NCBI RefSeq assembly: GCF_002453355.1 | Contig: NZ_DKGQ01000042.1 | Span: forward strand, 54,004-118,003 | Length of the DNA: 64,000 nucleotides | Direction: 5' to 3' | Source of the DNA: Psychrobacter sp. UBA6766 | Lineage (GTDB): Bacteria > Pseudomonadota > Gammaproteobacteria > Pseudomonadales > Moraxellaceae | In this document: positions 30,121-39,512 of the stretch, in pieces | Layout: each line of letters starts with the position of its first letter | Numbering within the stretch: position 1 is the first letter of the stretch | The notes under the pieces: generated by a model | The model's input: the letters and a program-made list of their open reading frames with translations, nothing else | Databases searched by the model: none | What the model was told of the DNA's origin: nothing | Translations under genes and position numbers: made by a program

Positions 30121-30285
30121 ATGAGCATGGTCATCTCTCGTTATTTAAACTGCCGCGAAAATCGCTTACCTACGTTACAGTCACAACATCTGTTTGCGCT
30201 AACTAAAGAGGTACGAATTGAGCATGAAGGCGAAGAATATCGCTTACGCTTAACGCGTAATAACCGCTTAATTTTAACCAAATAA
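30121..30285 (+). CDS. hemP: Haemin uptake protein HemP
   Basis: A 54-residue protein of the HemP/HmuP family. The diagnostic C-terminal half EVRIEHEGEEYRLRLTRNNR leads to LILTK, the family hallmark. Relatives are small cytoplasmic proteins needed for haem uptake, in some species acting as activators of haem receptor genes. The ATG at 30121 is chosen because AAAAGGA (30107-30113) lies seven bases upstream; the same frame is open from 30046, but that would start inside the Fur box. No haem receptor or transport genes adjoin it, which is unusual, as hemP often heads such an operon. Its Fur box and terminator mark it as a single-gene iron-regulated unit. Confidence 0.93.
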   Translation: MSMVISRYLNCRENRLPTLQSQHLFALTKEVRIEHEGEEYRLRLTRNNRLILTK

Positions 30286-30303
30286 ATAAGCTGCCAGCCT
30301 CAT

Positions 30304-30336
30304 AAAAAAACGCCTTTATCAAAAGGCGTTTTTTAT
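30304..30336. terminator. hemP terminator (possibly two-way)
   Basis: AAAAAACGCCTTT and AAAGGCGTTTTTT form a strong stem around ATCA, with T-runs on both strands. It lies about 20 nt after hemP and 80 nt after the convergent tamB stop. Confidence 0.88.
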
Positions 30337-30416
30337 TGGCTCAAACTAACTTTTTATTAGATCAAACTAATTAAGGCGTGTCCTAAATAATCTACTGTTA
30401 ACGAAAAATTTTAAGA

Positions 30417-33400
30417 CTAGAATTGCCAACTATAAACCACGTCCACCGCATTTTCCGCCGCTGAGGTTGCTTCCACATAAATGCGGCGCGTCAGCTGATA
30501 ACGGACAGATAGGCTGTTTTGAGCATTAAACACCCCAACCCCATAGCGAATATATAAGTCAGGGGTCACGTAACCGGTGACGTTGACGTTGGTATCATCA
30601 CTACTTCCTGAAGCATCAACCGTCAAACTTTGAAAGCCGAACGCTTGACCTATCTGATTGGTTAGGGACCGTGTACCGCTGAGACCAAAGCTCAATCCTG
30701 CTGCTGCCAGATTATTGGTGACCTGCGATTTAAAGCCTTGCTCACTGATTTGGGTTGCACTCTTATTATTAATTCGGCCCGTTACCAAGGCATTCATTGC
30801 TTGCTGCTGGGTGAGACCAGCATTGTTAAAGACAATAATATTTGGATTTTCTGTATTGCCTTTAACGCGCACGCCGACTGTTTTACCACTAATGGTTTTC
30901 ACTGCCTCGATACTAAGATTGGGTTTCATCACATCGCCATTAAAACGTACTTGACCGTAATTAAGCTCTAGGCTCTGGCCAAAGATGTTGACATTGGTAC
31001 GACGAGCCACTTGGACGACGCCTTTGGCACGCATAATGCCAGTGCCATTTTGAGTCACATTAATCGCGCCTGCTAAAGGAATCACCGCGCCAAAACCACG
31101 GAAGTTGATATCGTCGCCTAAGTCAACACCAATATCGGCATTGATTGACCAGGGTTTTGAGAGGGCCAAAACCTCGTCAATATTACCAATTAAACGGCGA
31201 TCGAGCACGACAGCGTCTTCGGTTTGGGTAATGATGTCTTCACTGGCTTCTGGTGGACGAATGGTCGCTGACGGCACACTGACAGCGCCCGTAATATTGA
31301 CATAACGGTCGCCTGGTCGCACGATGATGTCGATATCAGGGTTGATTTCAGCGACCAATAATGGCGGCTGGGTTAATATCAAACGCTTGCCAATAATGCT
31401 TAGCTTAGCCTGCAATTTTTGTTGCCAATTAACCGTTCCGGTCAGCGTGCCTGCGCCCGTACCACTATTAAACTTGCCTGCAATGGTCGCTTGCGTGCCG
31501 CGAATTTTGGCATCCGCATTGACTTTGGTTAAATTGATGGGCAAGTCAAGCATCGCAATACGGCCGTCAGCCAGCTTAACATCCCCATAAAACTGCGGCT
31601 TATCGAGCGTTCCCCCTAGGCCCCCTGCCATAGTGATATTGCCTTCAAGCACGCGCATTCCGGGGAAGAATGGCTTAAATATTGCTAAATTAAGCTCATT
31701 AAGCACCAGCGCACCCGAGATAGGTTTCGGCGTTTTATAAGGGTTGACGATGACTTCGGCATAGCCACGCGCGCCGCGGCCAGTATTGATATCCGTACGC
31801 AGCTTAATACCTTCAGGAACGGACAAAGCAATAACGGACACGCGTTTATAAGGCAAGGTAACCGGCTGACTATCGCCATCTTGAATCAAGCCGATTTTAC
31901 CGTTGTCAGAGTATAAGGTAGTATTAATCGTCGGCGGACGACCATGTTGCCAACCGACAATCGCTTTACCATTAATCTTGGCTTGCCAATCAATATCTTT
32001 TGGTAAAAAGACCGAAAACAGCGACGTATCCAAATTTTGTACGGCTAAATTGACCTGACCGCTGGCTGGTGAGGCAATTAAGTTTTCACGTAAACACAGC
32101 TTGCCCGTTTGGTCAGTCGCTTGCCAACAGTGAGCAGCTAATTGAACTTTTAAGTCTGTTGAATTATTACCTTGTTTTTTAGGTAAATTGACAATCAATT
32201 GCGCAGGCTGAAGTTGATTTAACGTCGCATATTTTGATTTGAGTCGGCCTTTACCAATGACGCCTGACCAACTGAGCTTATCGCGATTAAAACCGCCTTT
32301 AAGCCTAGCTGAGATAGCAAGCTCATCATTCGCCACCTCAAGATCGACCACATGCGCCTGCTCCGTGCCATTAAAGGTTGCATAAACCTTTTTAAAACTT
32401 TGCCCCGCCGCATCCAAACCTTCAGCGCTAATAATGAGCTGACTTGGACTGTTGGCCAAATTGACCAGCTTGCCGCGAATACGACCTTGACGCAAAATAA
32501 AGCCTGGCAACGCAAGGCGTTCACCAACCAAATCAATATAAATCGTTGGTAGCGCCTGTCCTACTGGTTGCGATAAGGTGAGCCCGCCCGTCACTTTACC
32601 CGCCAGCTTGTCTGAGAGCTGATCGAGACTGGTGATATTAATCTTAGCTTGTAGCTGTTTGGCATTACCATTGGCAGTGAGATAATTATCGCCCCAACGC
32701 AGTACCAAATTATTGGCATTTAAGCTGTCGATTAAGGCGTTGACTTGCTGATACTGCGCCTGTGCATCTTGTGCTTGTAAGCGCTTAAAATAACTGGTTA
32801 AGTCTTTTGGTAAATGCATCTTCGCTGTCAAACTGCCTTTAGCACTAAGCGGTTGCCCTTTTAACATACCACTTAGGTTAACTTGTTTGATATTAATAAT
32901 TTGTTGATTATCGCTCCAGCGTCCATCGGTATCGATGGTGCCAGTAATGGTACTGGGAATCTCTTTAAAGAAATAGCCCAAGTTAAAGCGGTTCATCACC
33001 GCATTAATATCCCAAGCGATACCTCGACGCACATCAACCGTACCGTTAGCATCTATACTGCCTGCTGCGCCCACATGACGGAAACGCTTAATTCGAATAA
33101 TCTGCGCATCACCGCTGGCATCAATGGTGAGTTTACCCGCTGGTAATTGCTCAGCGTCTAATATGCCGTCAAAATTTACCGCAAAGTTTTTTAGTTGCCC
33201 TTTAGCATTGTTTTTGTTTTTCGGGGCGGTTTGCCATACCCCTCTGGTTTTTAAGTCTCCGGTGATAATGGCCGCGTTATTTGGTAAAAAATAACCGAGG
33301 TTAAACTTGTCGAAGCGACCATCGACAGTCCAGCCGATGTTCTGACGGAGGTCAATGACGCCATTAGCTTGTACTGCGCCCGCTTCACCATTATAGTTAA

Positions 33401-35426
33401 GCTTGCGAATACGAATCAGCTTTGGCGTGCCAGCGGCATCAATCGATAAGCGTCCTTTTGGAACATCAGCGGTATCAATGTGACCATCGAAACGAGCATC
33501 AAAGACAGATAGCTCGCCGCTGATAATATCGACACTGGCATCACCGCCGCCTGTGATACCAATAGCACGGCTATCTTGGCTGGCATCAAGGTTTGCTTTC
33601 AAATCGGTATTAGTAAAGCTAATAATGTGACGCTGACCTTTGACGCGATTTTTACTGATATTGAGCAGTCGTCCGCGCGCACTGATATGTCCTGTTAAAC
33701 GCTCAAGCGGCAAATCACTACGATATTGTTTAGGTAATAAGCCATTGGTACGCGCATCAATTTGCCACGTTAGCGGACGTTTTTTGCTGGCCAGTTGAAT
33801 CTGCCCTGTGCCTGATAAATCGCCCACGATGCCTTTATAGTTAAGACGATTGATATTGATAACATCGCCTGCTTTACGGACACGAACATCATAGTTGCCT
33901 TTGGGGGCAGCATTTAGCTCATTAATGACTGCATTACCATCGACCGATAAGTTTGAGCCGCGAATGATGACATCCGCTTGTCCGCTTGGACTGTCAATAT
34001 TGCCGATATTGGGGACATTGCGGCGCACAAGGTTCTGCCATTTGGCATCGATATACCAAGGCGCGACTTGATTAGATTTGGCGGCTCGACCACGGGCGAG
34101 CGTTTTGCCACGAACGATATTGGCATTGAGATGTTCGCCGTCACGCTGACGCAAATCTGCATCCATCTCTAGATTGCCCGCTTTGTTTTTATACTGATAA
34201 TGAACCGATAGTCGACCATTAAGCTTTTGCGGCGCATAAGCTTTAAAATCTGCATACTCGTTAGGAATCGCACGACGAATATCAAAATTCGTTCCGGTGG
34301 CGCGGACTTTGGCATCAAAGCTGTTTTGCCAATCTAAAATACCTTGCAATATCAAGTTGCCAGCTGGCACTTGCGCATCCAAGCGATCAACGCGTAGCTG
34401 ACTATTGGCAATGATACCACGACCTTGATAGTGGCCCGATGGAATGTCTTTGGCGGTCAGTTCAGTATTGATACGCAGACGTATCTCTGAGATGACGCCC
34501 GATGCCGTCGCCATCCCACTTTTTAGGTGAATATTTTGGCTGTCTGCATAAGGAATCAAAATATCATCCCATTCTAGCTTCGCTTGAAACGGCGAGTCCT
34601 TATCCAAGCCCTGAACCACAAAATCACCGCTGACATCGCTGTCATTATAGCGGCTACGTACTTTACCAATGGTGCGTTTTAACGTGCCCGTTGCGGTGAT
34701 GTTTAGTGGATCAATATAGGCTTTTTCTAGCGCACTCACCTCGACAATAGCGCTCAAATCTAAAGGGTAGTCGCCTTGTAGATCCGCCTGACCTTTTAAA
34801 GCACTGACTTTAACAATATCAGCATATTGTAATTTACTGCGGCCGACCGTCACCGTACTACCGACCCACGTCAAATCATGCCCTTCAATGTCATGCACGA
34901 CGATAGGATCTTTGGTCACTTGTTTATAAGTAATGGTTTTTATTTTTGCCTGATCAAAACGTAGATTAACCGGCAAACTAAGGGTTCGATAATCAAACGG
35001 CTCGCCCGTTGGCGGCTTATTATTGATAATCTCAATGGTTTGGATATCGGCATCGCGAAGATGCACTTCTTTAGCAAACACCGCGCGCCAACCTATTTTG
35101 ACATAAGCCTTGTCTACCAATATCTCAAGGTCTTCGTTCGCTTGGATATCAATATCAGTCACCCAAATACCATCGCGCAAATTACCACGACCATATTTAA
35201 ACTTGATACCCGTCTCGGCACTGATTTTTTCTAAAATGAATTTTGTGCCAGATTCCGTACCAACCGCATATAAAAATATAGCGAACATGATCGCCAGTAC
35301 AATAAGAATAAGTACCGTTAGTTTGAGCAAAAAAGACAGTGGATACCAACGTCTGACGGCGCGGGCATCGCGCTCTGCTGGATCTTCATCCGAGGGCTTA
35401 TTTGGCGGGGTATTTTTGGTCAACAT
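30417..35426 (-). CDS. tamB: Translocation and assembly module protein TamB
   Basis: A 1669-residue AsmA-like envelope protein anchored in the inner membrane and spanning the periplasm as a hydrophobic beta groove; it works with TamA and in bulk phospholipid transport to the outer membrane. One N-terminal membrane segment is at about 29-52 (FLLKLTVLILIVLAIMFAIF). The middle consists of repeated beta strands (GQADLQGDYPLDLSAIV, GRLSIDAAGTPKLIRIRKLN and near-repeats). The C-terminal DUF490 domain includes VARRTNVNIFGQSLELNYGQ and KGNTENPNIIVFNNAG, and the protein ends VVYSWQF, an outer-membrane-like final strand. It is longer than E. coli TamB (1259). It follows tamA by 151 bp on the same strand. 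Confidence 0.95.
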   Translation of the reverse strand: MLTKNTPPNKPSDEDPAERDARAVRRWYPLSFLLKLTVLILIVLAIMFAIFLYAVGTESGTKFILEKISAETGIKFKYGRGNLRDGIWVTDIDIQANEDLEILVDKAYVKIGWRAVFAKEVHLRDADIQTIEIINNKPPTGEPFDYRTLSLPVNLRFDQAKIKTITYKQVTKDPIVVHDIEGHDLTWVGSTVTVGRSKLQYADIVKVSALKGQADLQGDYPLDLSAIVEVSALEKAYIDPLNITATGTLKRTIGKVRSRYNDSDVSGDFVVQGLDKDSPFQAKLEWDDILIPYADSQNIHLKSGMATASGVISEIRLRINTELTAKDIPSGHYQGRGIIANSQLRVDRLDAQVPAGNLILQGILDWQNSFDAKVRATGTNFDIRRAIPNEYADFKAYAPQKLNGRLSVHYQYKNKAGNLEMDADLRQRDGEHLNANIVRGKTLARGRAAKSNQVAPWYIDAKWQNLVRRNVPNIGNIDSPSGQADVIIRGSNLSVDGNAVINELNAAPKGNYDVRVRKAGDVININRLNYKGIVGDLSGTGQIQLASKKRPLTWQIDARTNGLLPKQYRSDLPLERLTGHISARGRLLNISKNRVKGQRHIISFTNTDLKANLDASQDSRAIGITGGGDASVDIISGELSVFDARFDGHIDTADVPKGRLSIDAAGTPKLIRIRKLNYNGEAGAVQANGVIDLRQNIGWTVDGRFDKFNLGYFLPNNAAIITGDLKTRGVWQTAPKNKNNAKGQLKNFAVNFDGILDAEQLPAGKLTIDASGDAQIIRIKRFRHVGAAGSIDANGTVDVRRGIAWDINAVMNRFNLGYFFKEIPSTITGTIDTDGRWSDNQQIINIKQVNLSGMLKGQPLSAKGSLTAKMHLPKDLTSYFKRLQAQDAQAQYQQVNALIDSLNANNLVLRWGDNYLTANGNAKQLQAKINITSLDQLSDKLAGKVTGGLTLSQPVGQALPTIYIDLVGERLALPGFILRQGRIRGKLVNLANSPSQLIISAEGLDAAGQSFKKVYATFNGTEQAHVVDLEVANDELAISARLKGGFNRDKLSWSGVIGKGRLKSKYATLNQLQPAQLIVNLPKKQGNNSTDLKVQLAAHCWQATDQTGKLCLRENLIASPASGQVNLAVQNLDTSLFSVFLPKDIDWQAKINGKAIVGWQHGRPPTINTTLYSDNGKIGLIQDGDSQPVTLPYKRVSVIALSVPEGIKLRTDINTGRGARGYAEVIVNPYKTPKPISGALVLNELNLAIFKPFFPGMRVLEGNITMAGGLGGTLDKPQFYGDVKLADGRIAMLDLPINLTKVNADAKIRGTQATIAGKFNSGTGAGTLTGTVNWQQKLQAKLSIIGKRLILTQPPLLVAEINPDIDIIVRPGDRYVNITGAVSVPSATIRPPEASEDIITQTEDAVVLDRRLIGNIDEVLALSKPWSINADIGVDLGDDINFRGFGAVIPLAGAINVTQNGTGIMRAKGVVQVARRTNVNIFGQSLELNYGQVRFNGDVMKPNLSIEAVKTISGKTVGVRVKGNTENPNIIVFNNAGLTQQQAMNALVTGRINNKSATQISEQGFKSQVTNNLAAAGLSFGLSGTRSLTNQIGQAFGFQSLTVDASGSSDDTNVNVTGYVTPDLYIRYGVGVFNAQNSLSVRYQLTRRIYVEATSAAENAVDVVYSWQF

Positions 35427-35577
35427 GACACTCAGCTATGTTAAAGAACGATTACCAGCAAGCGCTAGAATGAAAAATTAAGACTTTTTGCTGCTTATAC
35501 TCGGTATTGGCTTTTATTGGGCACGACTTTTAGTGGTGCTTATAGGAGCAATTTCAATTTGTATAATGAGCAGCAGT

Positions 35578-38500
35578 TTATAAAGGCGACCCGATAAACA
35601 GATGCAGTCTAACAGGGATACTCTCTTCCGTCACGCCAGCGGCAACATCGACACGTACTACGCCGACTGGCGACGCCCAGCGGATACCCACACCAACGCC
35701 GACTTTGGTGTCTGTCTCAAAATCTTTGTCATAGGCATTACCAATATCGGTGAAAACTGCCCCACGGAAACCTGGCTTAAATTCATAGTTATACTCGGCA
35801 CTACCAACGGCGAGGATTTGCCCGCCAGTCAGATAACCCTTGTCAATCGGTGACAGGCTTTCGTAATCATAACCACGGATACTTTGATCGCCGCCCGCAA
35901 AGAAGCGCAGCTTATAGGGCACTTCATAAAAGTCATCTGCCCAGATATAACCGGTATTTAAACTGCCCAGCACTTGGTGTTTATCTTCAGCACCAAAGCT
36001 ATAAATACCGCTCACGCCTGCGCGCGCTATCGCCATGTCTGTATCGCTGAGCACGCTTTCTGAACCTGCTTCAAGCGAGTAATACTGACGGATACCGCGA
36101 GTGGGATTGGTGGCACTATCAACGTCGGTCTTACTCATGCCATAACCAAACAATAATGCTTGTTGCTTGGGTTTAGAGGAAGTAAAGCGAATCGGAAGGT
36201 TTTCCAATTCCGCTTCATCAACTCCTGTCTCTAACTCATCCAGACGGTAGCGCACCGAGTAGCTACGATCCCAGCCGCTTTCACGGCGAATATTACGCGC
36301 CAACGCCGCTTTTAGGGTTTTAGTAGACAAATCAAAATTGCCTTCGCCTTGGTCGATGACCTCTTCTTCATAGGTCAAACGCGCATCCAACTTATCATTT
36401 AATGGATGCTTCCATGGTCGACTGCCATAAACGGCAACATTTTTTGTGATTCGTGAGACTTCGGTCTCCACTCCTGCTTGATAACCTTTACGATTGATCA
36501 GATTATAATCTATCTTAGCGGTTGCGCGTACCCCAGTGTCGGTACCATAACCGAGACCGACTTGAGCATCACGTGGTTTGTTGGCAGAGACAAAAACGTA
36601 CAGCGGCACTTTTTTATTCTCTAATACATCTTGAGGGGTTTTACGTCCGGTAAGCGTCGGCGGCACAAAGTTTTCATCGGCAAGAATATTTTTTTCATCA
36701 GGAAATATCTTTTGCGCAATATTACTTATAGAATCGCTGATTTTACCCAAAATACTACTAGACTCTTGGTCTTTTTCATCCAGTACCCGATCGGTTGGCA
36801 AGCGGCTTAGGCGTTCTGCTTTTTGCTTAATCGCTTGCAGCTTACCCAGAGTTTCTTCATCTACTTCAAACTCAATGGCAGCGATATCGGCTGGATTGAC
36901 CGTCTCGCCGCTATTGGCGTAGCGTTCACTGTCATTTTCGTTAATAACCGCGCCACTTTGGTCAGTATTATTTATACCAGAAGCATTACTGATATCAACA
37001 GTACCCGCAGCAGCATTCGTATTATCACCGTCATTAGTACTGGGTGAGTTGTCAAAAGCCAAGGTAGTGCTTTCAGTGCGTTCGTCTGGCGGCAAAATTG
37101 ACTCGACGTTGACCGTGTTAAAATAACGGGTCGCCGATAAATCATTACTAAACTTGGTTACTGCAGGACGATAAAAAGGCTCGCCTTCTTCAAAGCCAAC
37201 CAGCTGCTTTAATAAGGTCAGTTCAACAGGCAATTTTTCAGGATCGCGCGTCAGCGTTCCCGACTCTTTATCATAAGTAAAAAATACCACTTCATCAAAC
37301 TTGTAACGGTCACCGGTATTGTAAACCAAAGACACATCGGCAGTATTATCCGGCAAGATAATATCGACCGATTTATTCAGCCAATATTGATCAAAGTAAC
37401 CATAAGTATTGCTGAGCGACTCAAGCGCTGCTTTGCTGTCTTTATAAACGCGATGATTAAAAATATCGCCTTCTTGTGGCGGTAAATCTTTTTCAAGCGT
37501 GGCAAATTCTTCTTGTTCGCTGCCTTCGCCGCGAATATCAACAATGCGGCTGTCGACGCGTACCGGCTCACCTAACCTCTCAATGATGACATCAATGGTA
37601 TCGCTACTGGTCTGACGCAAACGTAAAGTCACCTCATAGTAACCAACAGCTTTTGCAGCATCTAATGCGCTCTGGCGCAGACGCGGTAGCGCCGCGGTAA
37701 AATCAACCACAGATTGAACCGTGGTGTCATCGATTGCCGCTTTGATATTCTTAAAGGGTTGAGCGTCATCATCGGCTTTGATGAGTTTTGGTTTAGCGTT
37801 TCTGGCACTATTTTTAGTTTTAGTGTTGTTTTCGGTAGTGCTGCTTAAATTGTCCGGTGCTGCTTGTTGCAAATAAACGGTCGTCTCGACACGCGGTAGC
37901 GCGATGGCACCGCCATTAAATAAGCGATTATAAAGGCGTTTGATGATATTGCTTTTATTTCGTGCTAAAGGTTTAGGTTTTGCTGCTTGCTCGATACTTT
38001 CCTCGACGGCTTCAGTATCGTTTTCATAATCCGGCAAATAATTATCAGGATTAATACTACCTGTCTGAGCATTTTCTATATTACTGCTATCCATTTCTAC
38101 GCTGGCACCAGTGCTATTGACAGTGCTATTACTAACCGAGTCGCTGACATTAATAGGACGCGACATTACATCATCCGTCTCCGCCTGCTTAGCGGCCGTC
38201 TCACTCCCATTTCTACCTAGCGTCTCAAGATTGCTCGGCGTTGGCAGATTGGTGGCATCCAAATCCACATCTAGACCAATTGGCGGAGTGATATCATTTA
38301 ACGTCGCGACAGGTGCATCGAAGGTGTCCGATGTATTCAATTTTGAAAAGTCGCTTTTAGGAAAGTCGCTATCGTTCTGACGACTGCCATTGATATTACT
38401 AACGTCATTACTCTGATTGATACTATCAATATCCTGAGCGTTTTGCCTATCCATCGCCGCCAGCTCACGGTCAATCTCATCAGGCGTCATCATCTGATAG

Positions 38501-39186
38501 CCTTGTTGCTGTACGGCTTTCGCTTGCTGCTCTAAATCTGCATTATCGTTAAATGCTTGAGCGTTATCCAGATAATTAATGTCGTTAAAATCATCATTTA
38601 AAAGCTGGGAATCATCAGTGTTATATTCTGGTCTGGTAGCGTTTTTCTGAGGATTTGACTCTGACTTATTGGCATTAGGATTTTTGATCCCTAAGTTTTG
38701 TTCGCTATAATCGTCCAATACTGATTGATCGATGATGCCTTGTTCGACAGCTTTTTTTAGGCGCAGAGCATCTAAAGCAATATCAATTTGGCTATCTTCA
38801 TAATCATCATCAGAGAGTGCTCGTTTAGGCTGGGTTTTAGACGATGAGTTAGAAGGGGGCGTTGGTGGCTGTGCTTGTGACTGCCAAGCGGTCGCTTTAT
38901 TTTCGAAATTTTGAATGGGTTGGCTGCTACTCGGGCTACTGCTGGTATTGCTATTTAAATCAGGGGCAGCAAAGGCGGTAGGCGTAATTCCAACACTCGC
39001 CCCAAAACCAACCAGGCTGGTGGTCAGCGCACTAAACAGCGCCGTACGCGTAAAATAAATACGACGATTATCCATACGATTAATATGATCAGGACGAGCA
39101 AGGTTAACTGAGCAAGGTGGCGCGTTTGACGCATCGCGCGGTCTCACCGATAATTTGGGCGCTAGAGTTGATGGCTGATGTGTCAT
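35578..39186 (-). CDS. tamA: Outer-membrane protein TamA with large insertions
   Basis: A 1202-residue Omp85-family protein, about twice the size of E. coli TamA (577). It has an extended signal peptide (hydrophobic core about 48-70, cleavage near AFA-APD at 73), then about 350 low-complexity residues rich in Asn, Ser, Asp and Gln. The family part starts near 430 with POTRA domains (VETTVYLQQAAPDN, ALDAAKAVGYYEVTL, ALESLSNTYGYFDQYW). A further 150-residue acidic insertion (about 703-853) interrupts the last POTRA before its final strand (VPLYVFVSANKPRDAQVGLG). The barrel (about 860-1202) has the hallmark FFAGGDQSIRGYDYESL. The ATG at 39186 is supported by AGGA eight bases upstream. tamB follows. 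Confidence 0.93.
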   Translation of the reverse strand: MTHQPSTLAPKLSVRPRDASNAPPCSVNLARPDHINRMDNRRIYFTRTALFSALTTSLVGFGASVGITPTAFAAPDLNSNTSSSPSSSQPIQNFENKATAWQSQAQPPTPPSNSSSKTQPKRALSDDDYEDSQIDIALDALRLKKAVEQGIIDQSVLDDYSEQNLGIKNPNANKSESNPQKNATRPEYNTDDSQLLNDDFNDINYLDNAQAFNDNADLEQQAKAVQQQGYQMMTPDEIDRELAAMDRQNAQDIDSINQSNDVSNINGSRQNDSDFPKSDFSKLNTSDTFDAPVATLNDITPPIGLDVDLDATNLPTPSNLETLGRNGSETAAKQAETDDVMSRPINVSDSVSNSTVNSTGASVEMDSSNIENAQTGSINPDNYLPDYENDTEAVEESIEQAAKPKPLARNKSNIIKRLYNRLFNGGAIALPRVETTVYLQQAAPDNLSSTTENNTKTKNSARNAKPKLIKADDDAQPFKNIKAAIDDTTVQSVVDFTAALPRLRQSALDAAKAVGYYEVTLRLRQTSSDTIDVIIERLGEPVRVDSRIVDIRGEGSEQEEFATLEKDLPPQEGDIFNHRVYKDSKAALESLSNTYGYFDQYWLNKSVDIILPDNTADVSLVYNTGDRYKFDEVVFFTYDKESGTLTRDPEKLPVELTLLKQLVGFEEGEPFYRPAVTKFSNDLSATRYFNTVNVESILPPDERTESTTLAFDNSPSTNDGDNTNAAAGTVDISNASGINNTDQSGAVINENDSERYANSGETVNPADIAAIEFEVDEETLGKLQAIKQKAERLSRLPTDRVLDEKDQESSSILGKISDSISNIAQKIFPDEKNILADENFVPPTLTGRKTPQDVLENKKVPLYVFVSANKPRDAQVGLGYGTDTGVRATAKIDYNLINRKGYQAGVETEVSRITKNVAVYGSRPWKHPLNDKLDARLTYEEEVIDQGEGNFDLSTKTLKAALARNIRRESGWDRSYSVRYRLDELETGVDEAELENLPIRFTSSKPKQQALLFGYGMSKTDVDSATNPTRGIRQYYSLEAGSESVLSDTDMAIARAGVSGIYSFGAEDKHQVLGSLNTGYIWADDFYEVPYKLRFFAGGDQSIRGYDYESLSPIDKGYLTGGQILAVGSAEYNYEFKPGFRGAVFTDIGNAYDKDFETDTKVGVGVGIRWASPVGVVRVDVAAGVTEESIPVRLHLFIGSPL

Positions 39187-39512
39187 ATTTATTTCCTATC
39201 ACCTCACGCGGCACAAGGTGGCGGTCGATTATTATCGCCCATTTTTACCGGTGAATAAACGTAGTGCAGTTAGCTAAGGTTATAAGTTTGGTTGGCTAAA
39301 ATTTACAAATCATAACTTAGTTAATTATCAAATCATAGCATCGTGCGCATGTATTTTTACCAAAGCCTTGCTATTATACGGCTTAACAATGATAAAACCT
39401 ACGCTATATTTCGATAAGTTTTTGATACTGTTAAGAATTGCTTATATAACAATAATGGCATCATACTTTTTTTCTCTACTCCAACCGCCCTGACCCATTT
39501 GTAGGAATTTTC
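39187..39512. other. Divergent promoter region tamA / lplT-like
   Basis: A 326-bp gap between two divergent starts. It should contain promoters for both directions; AT-rich stretches are present, but I could not define boxes with confidence. No gene is seen. Confidence 0.4.
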
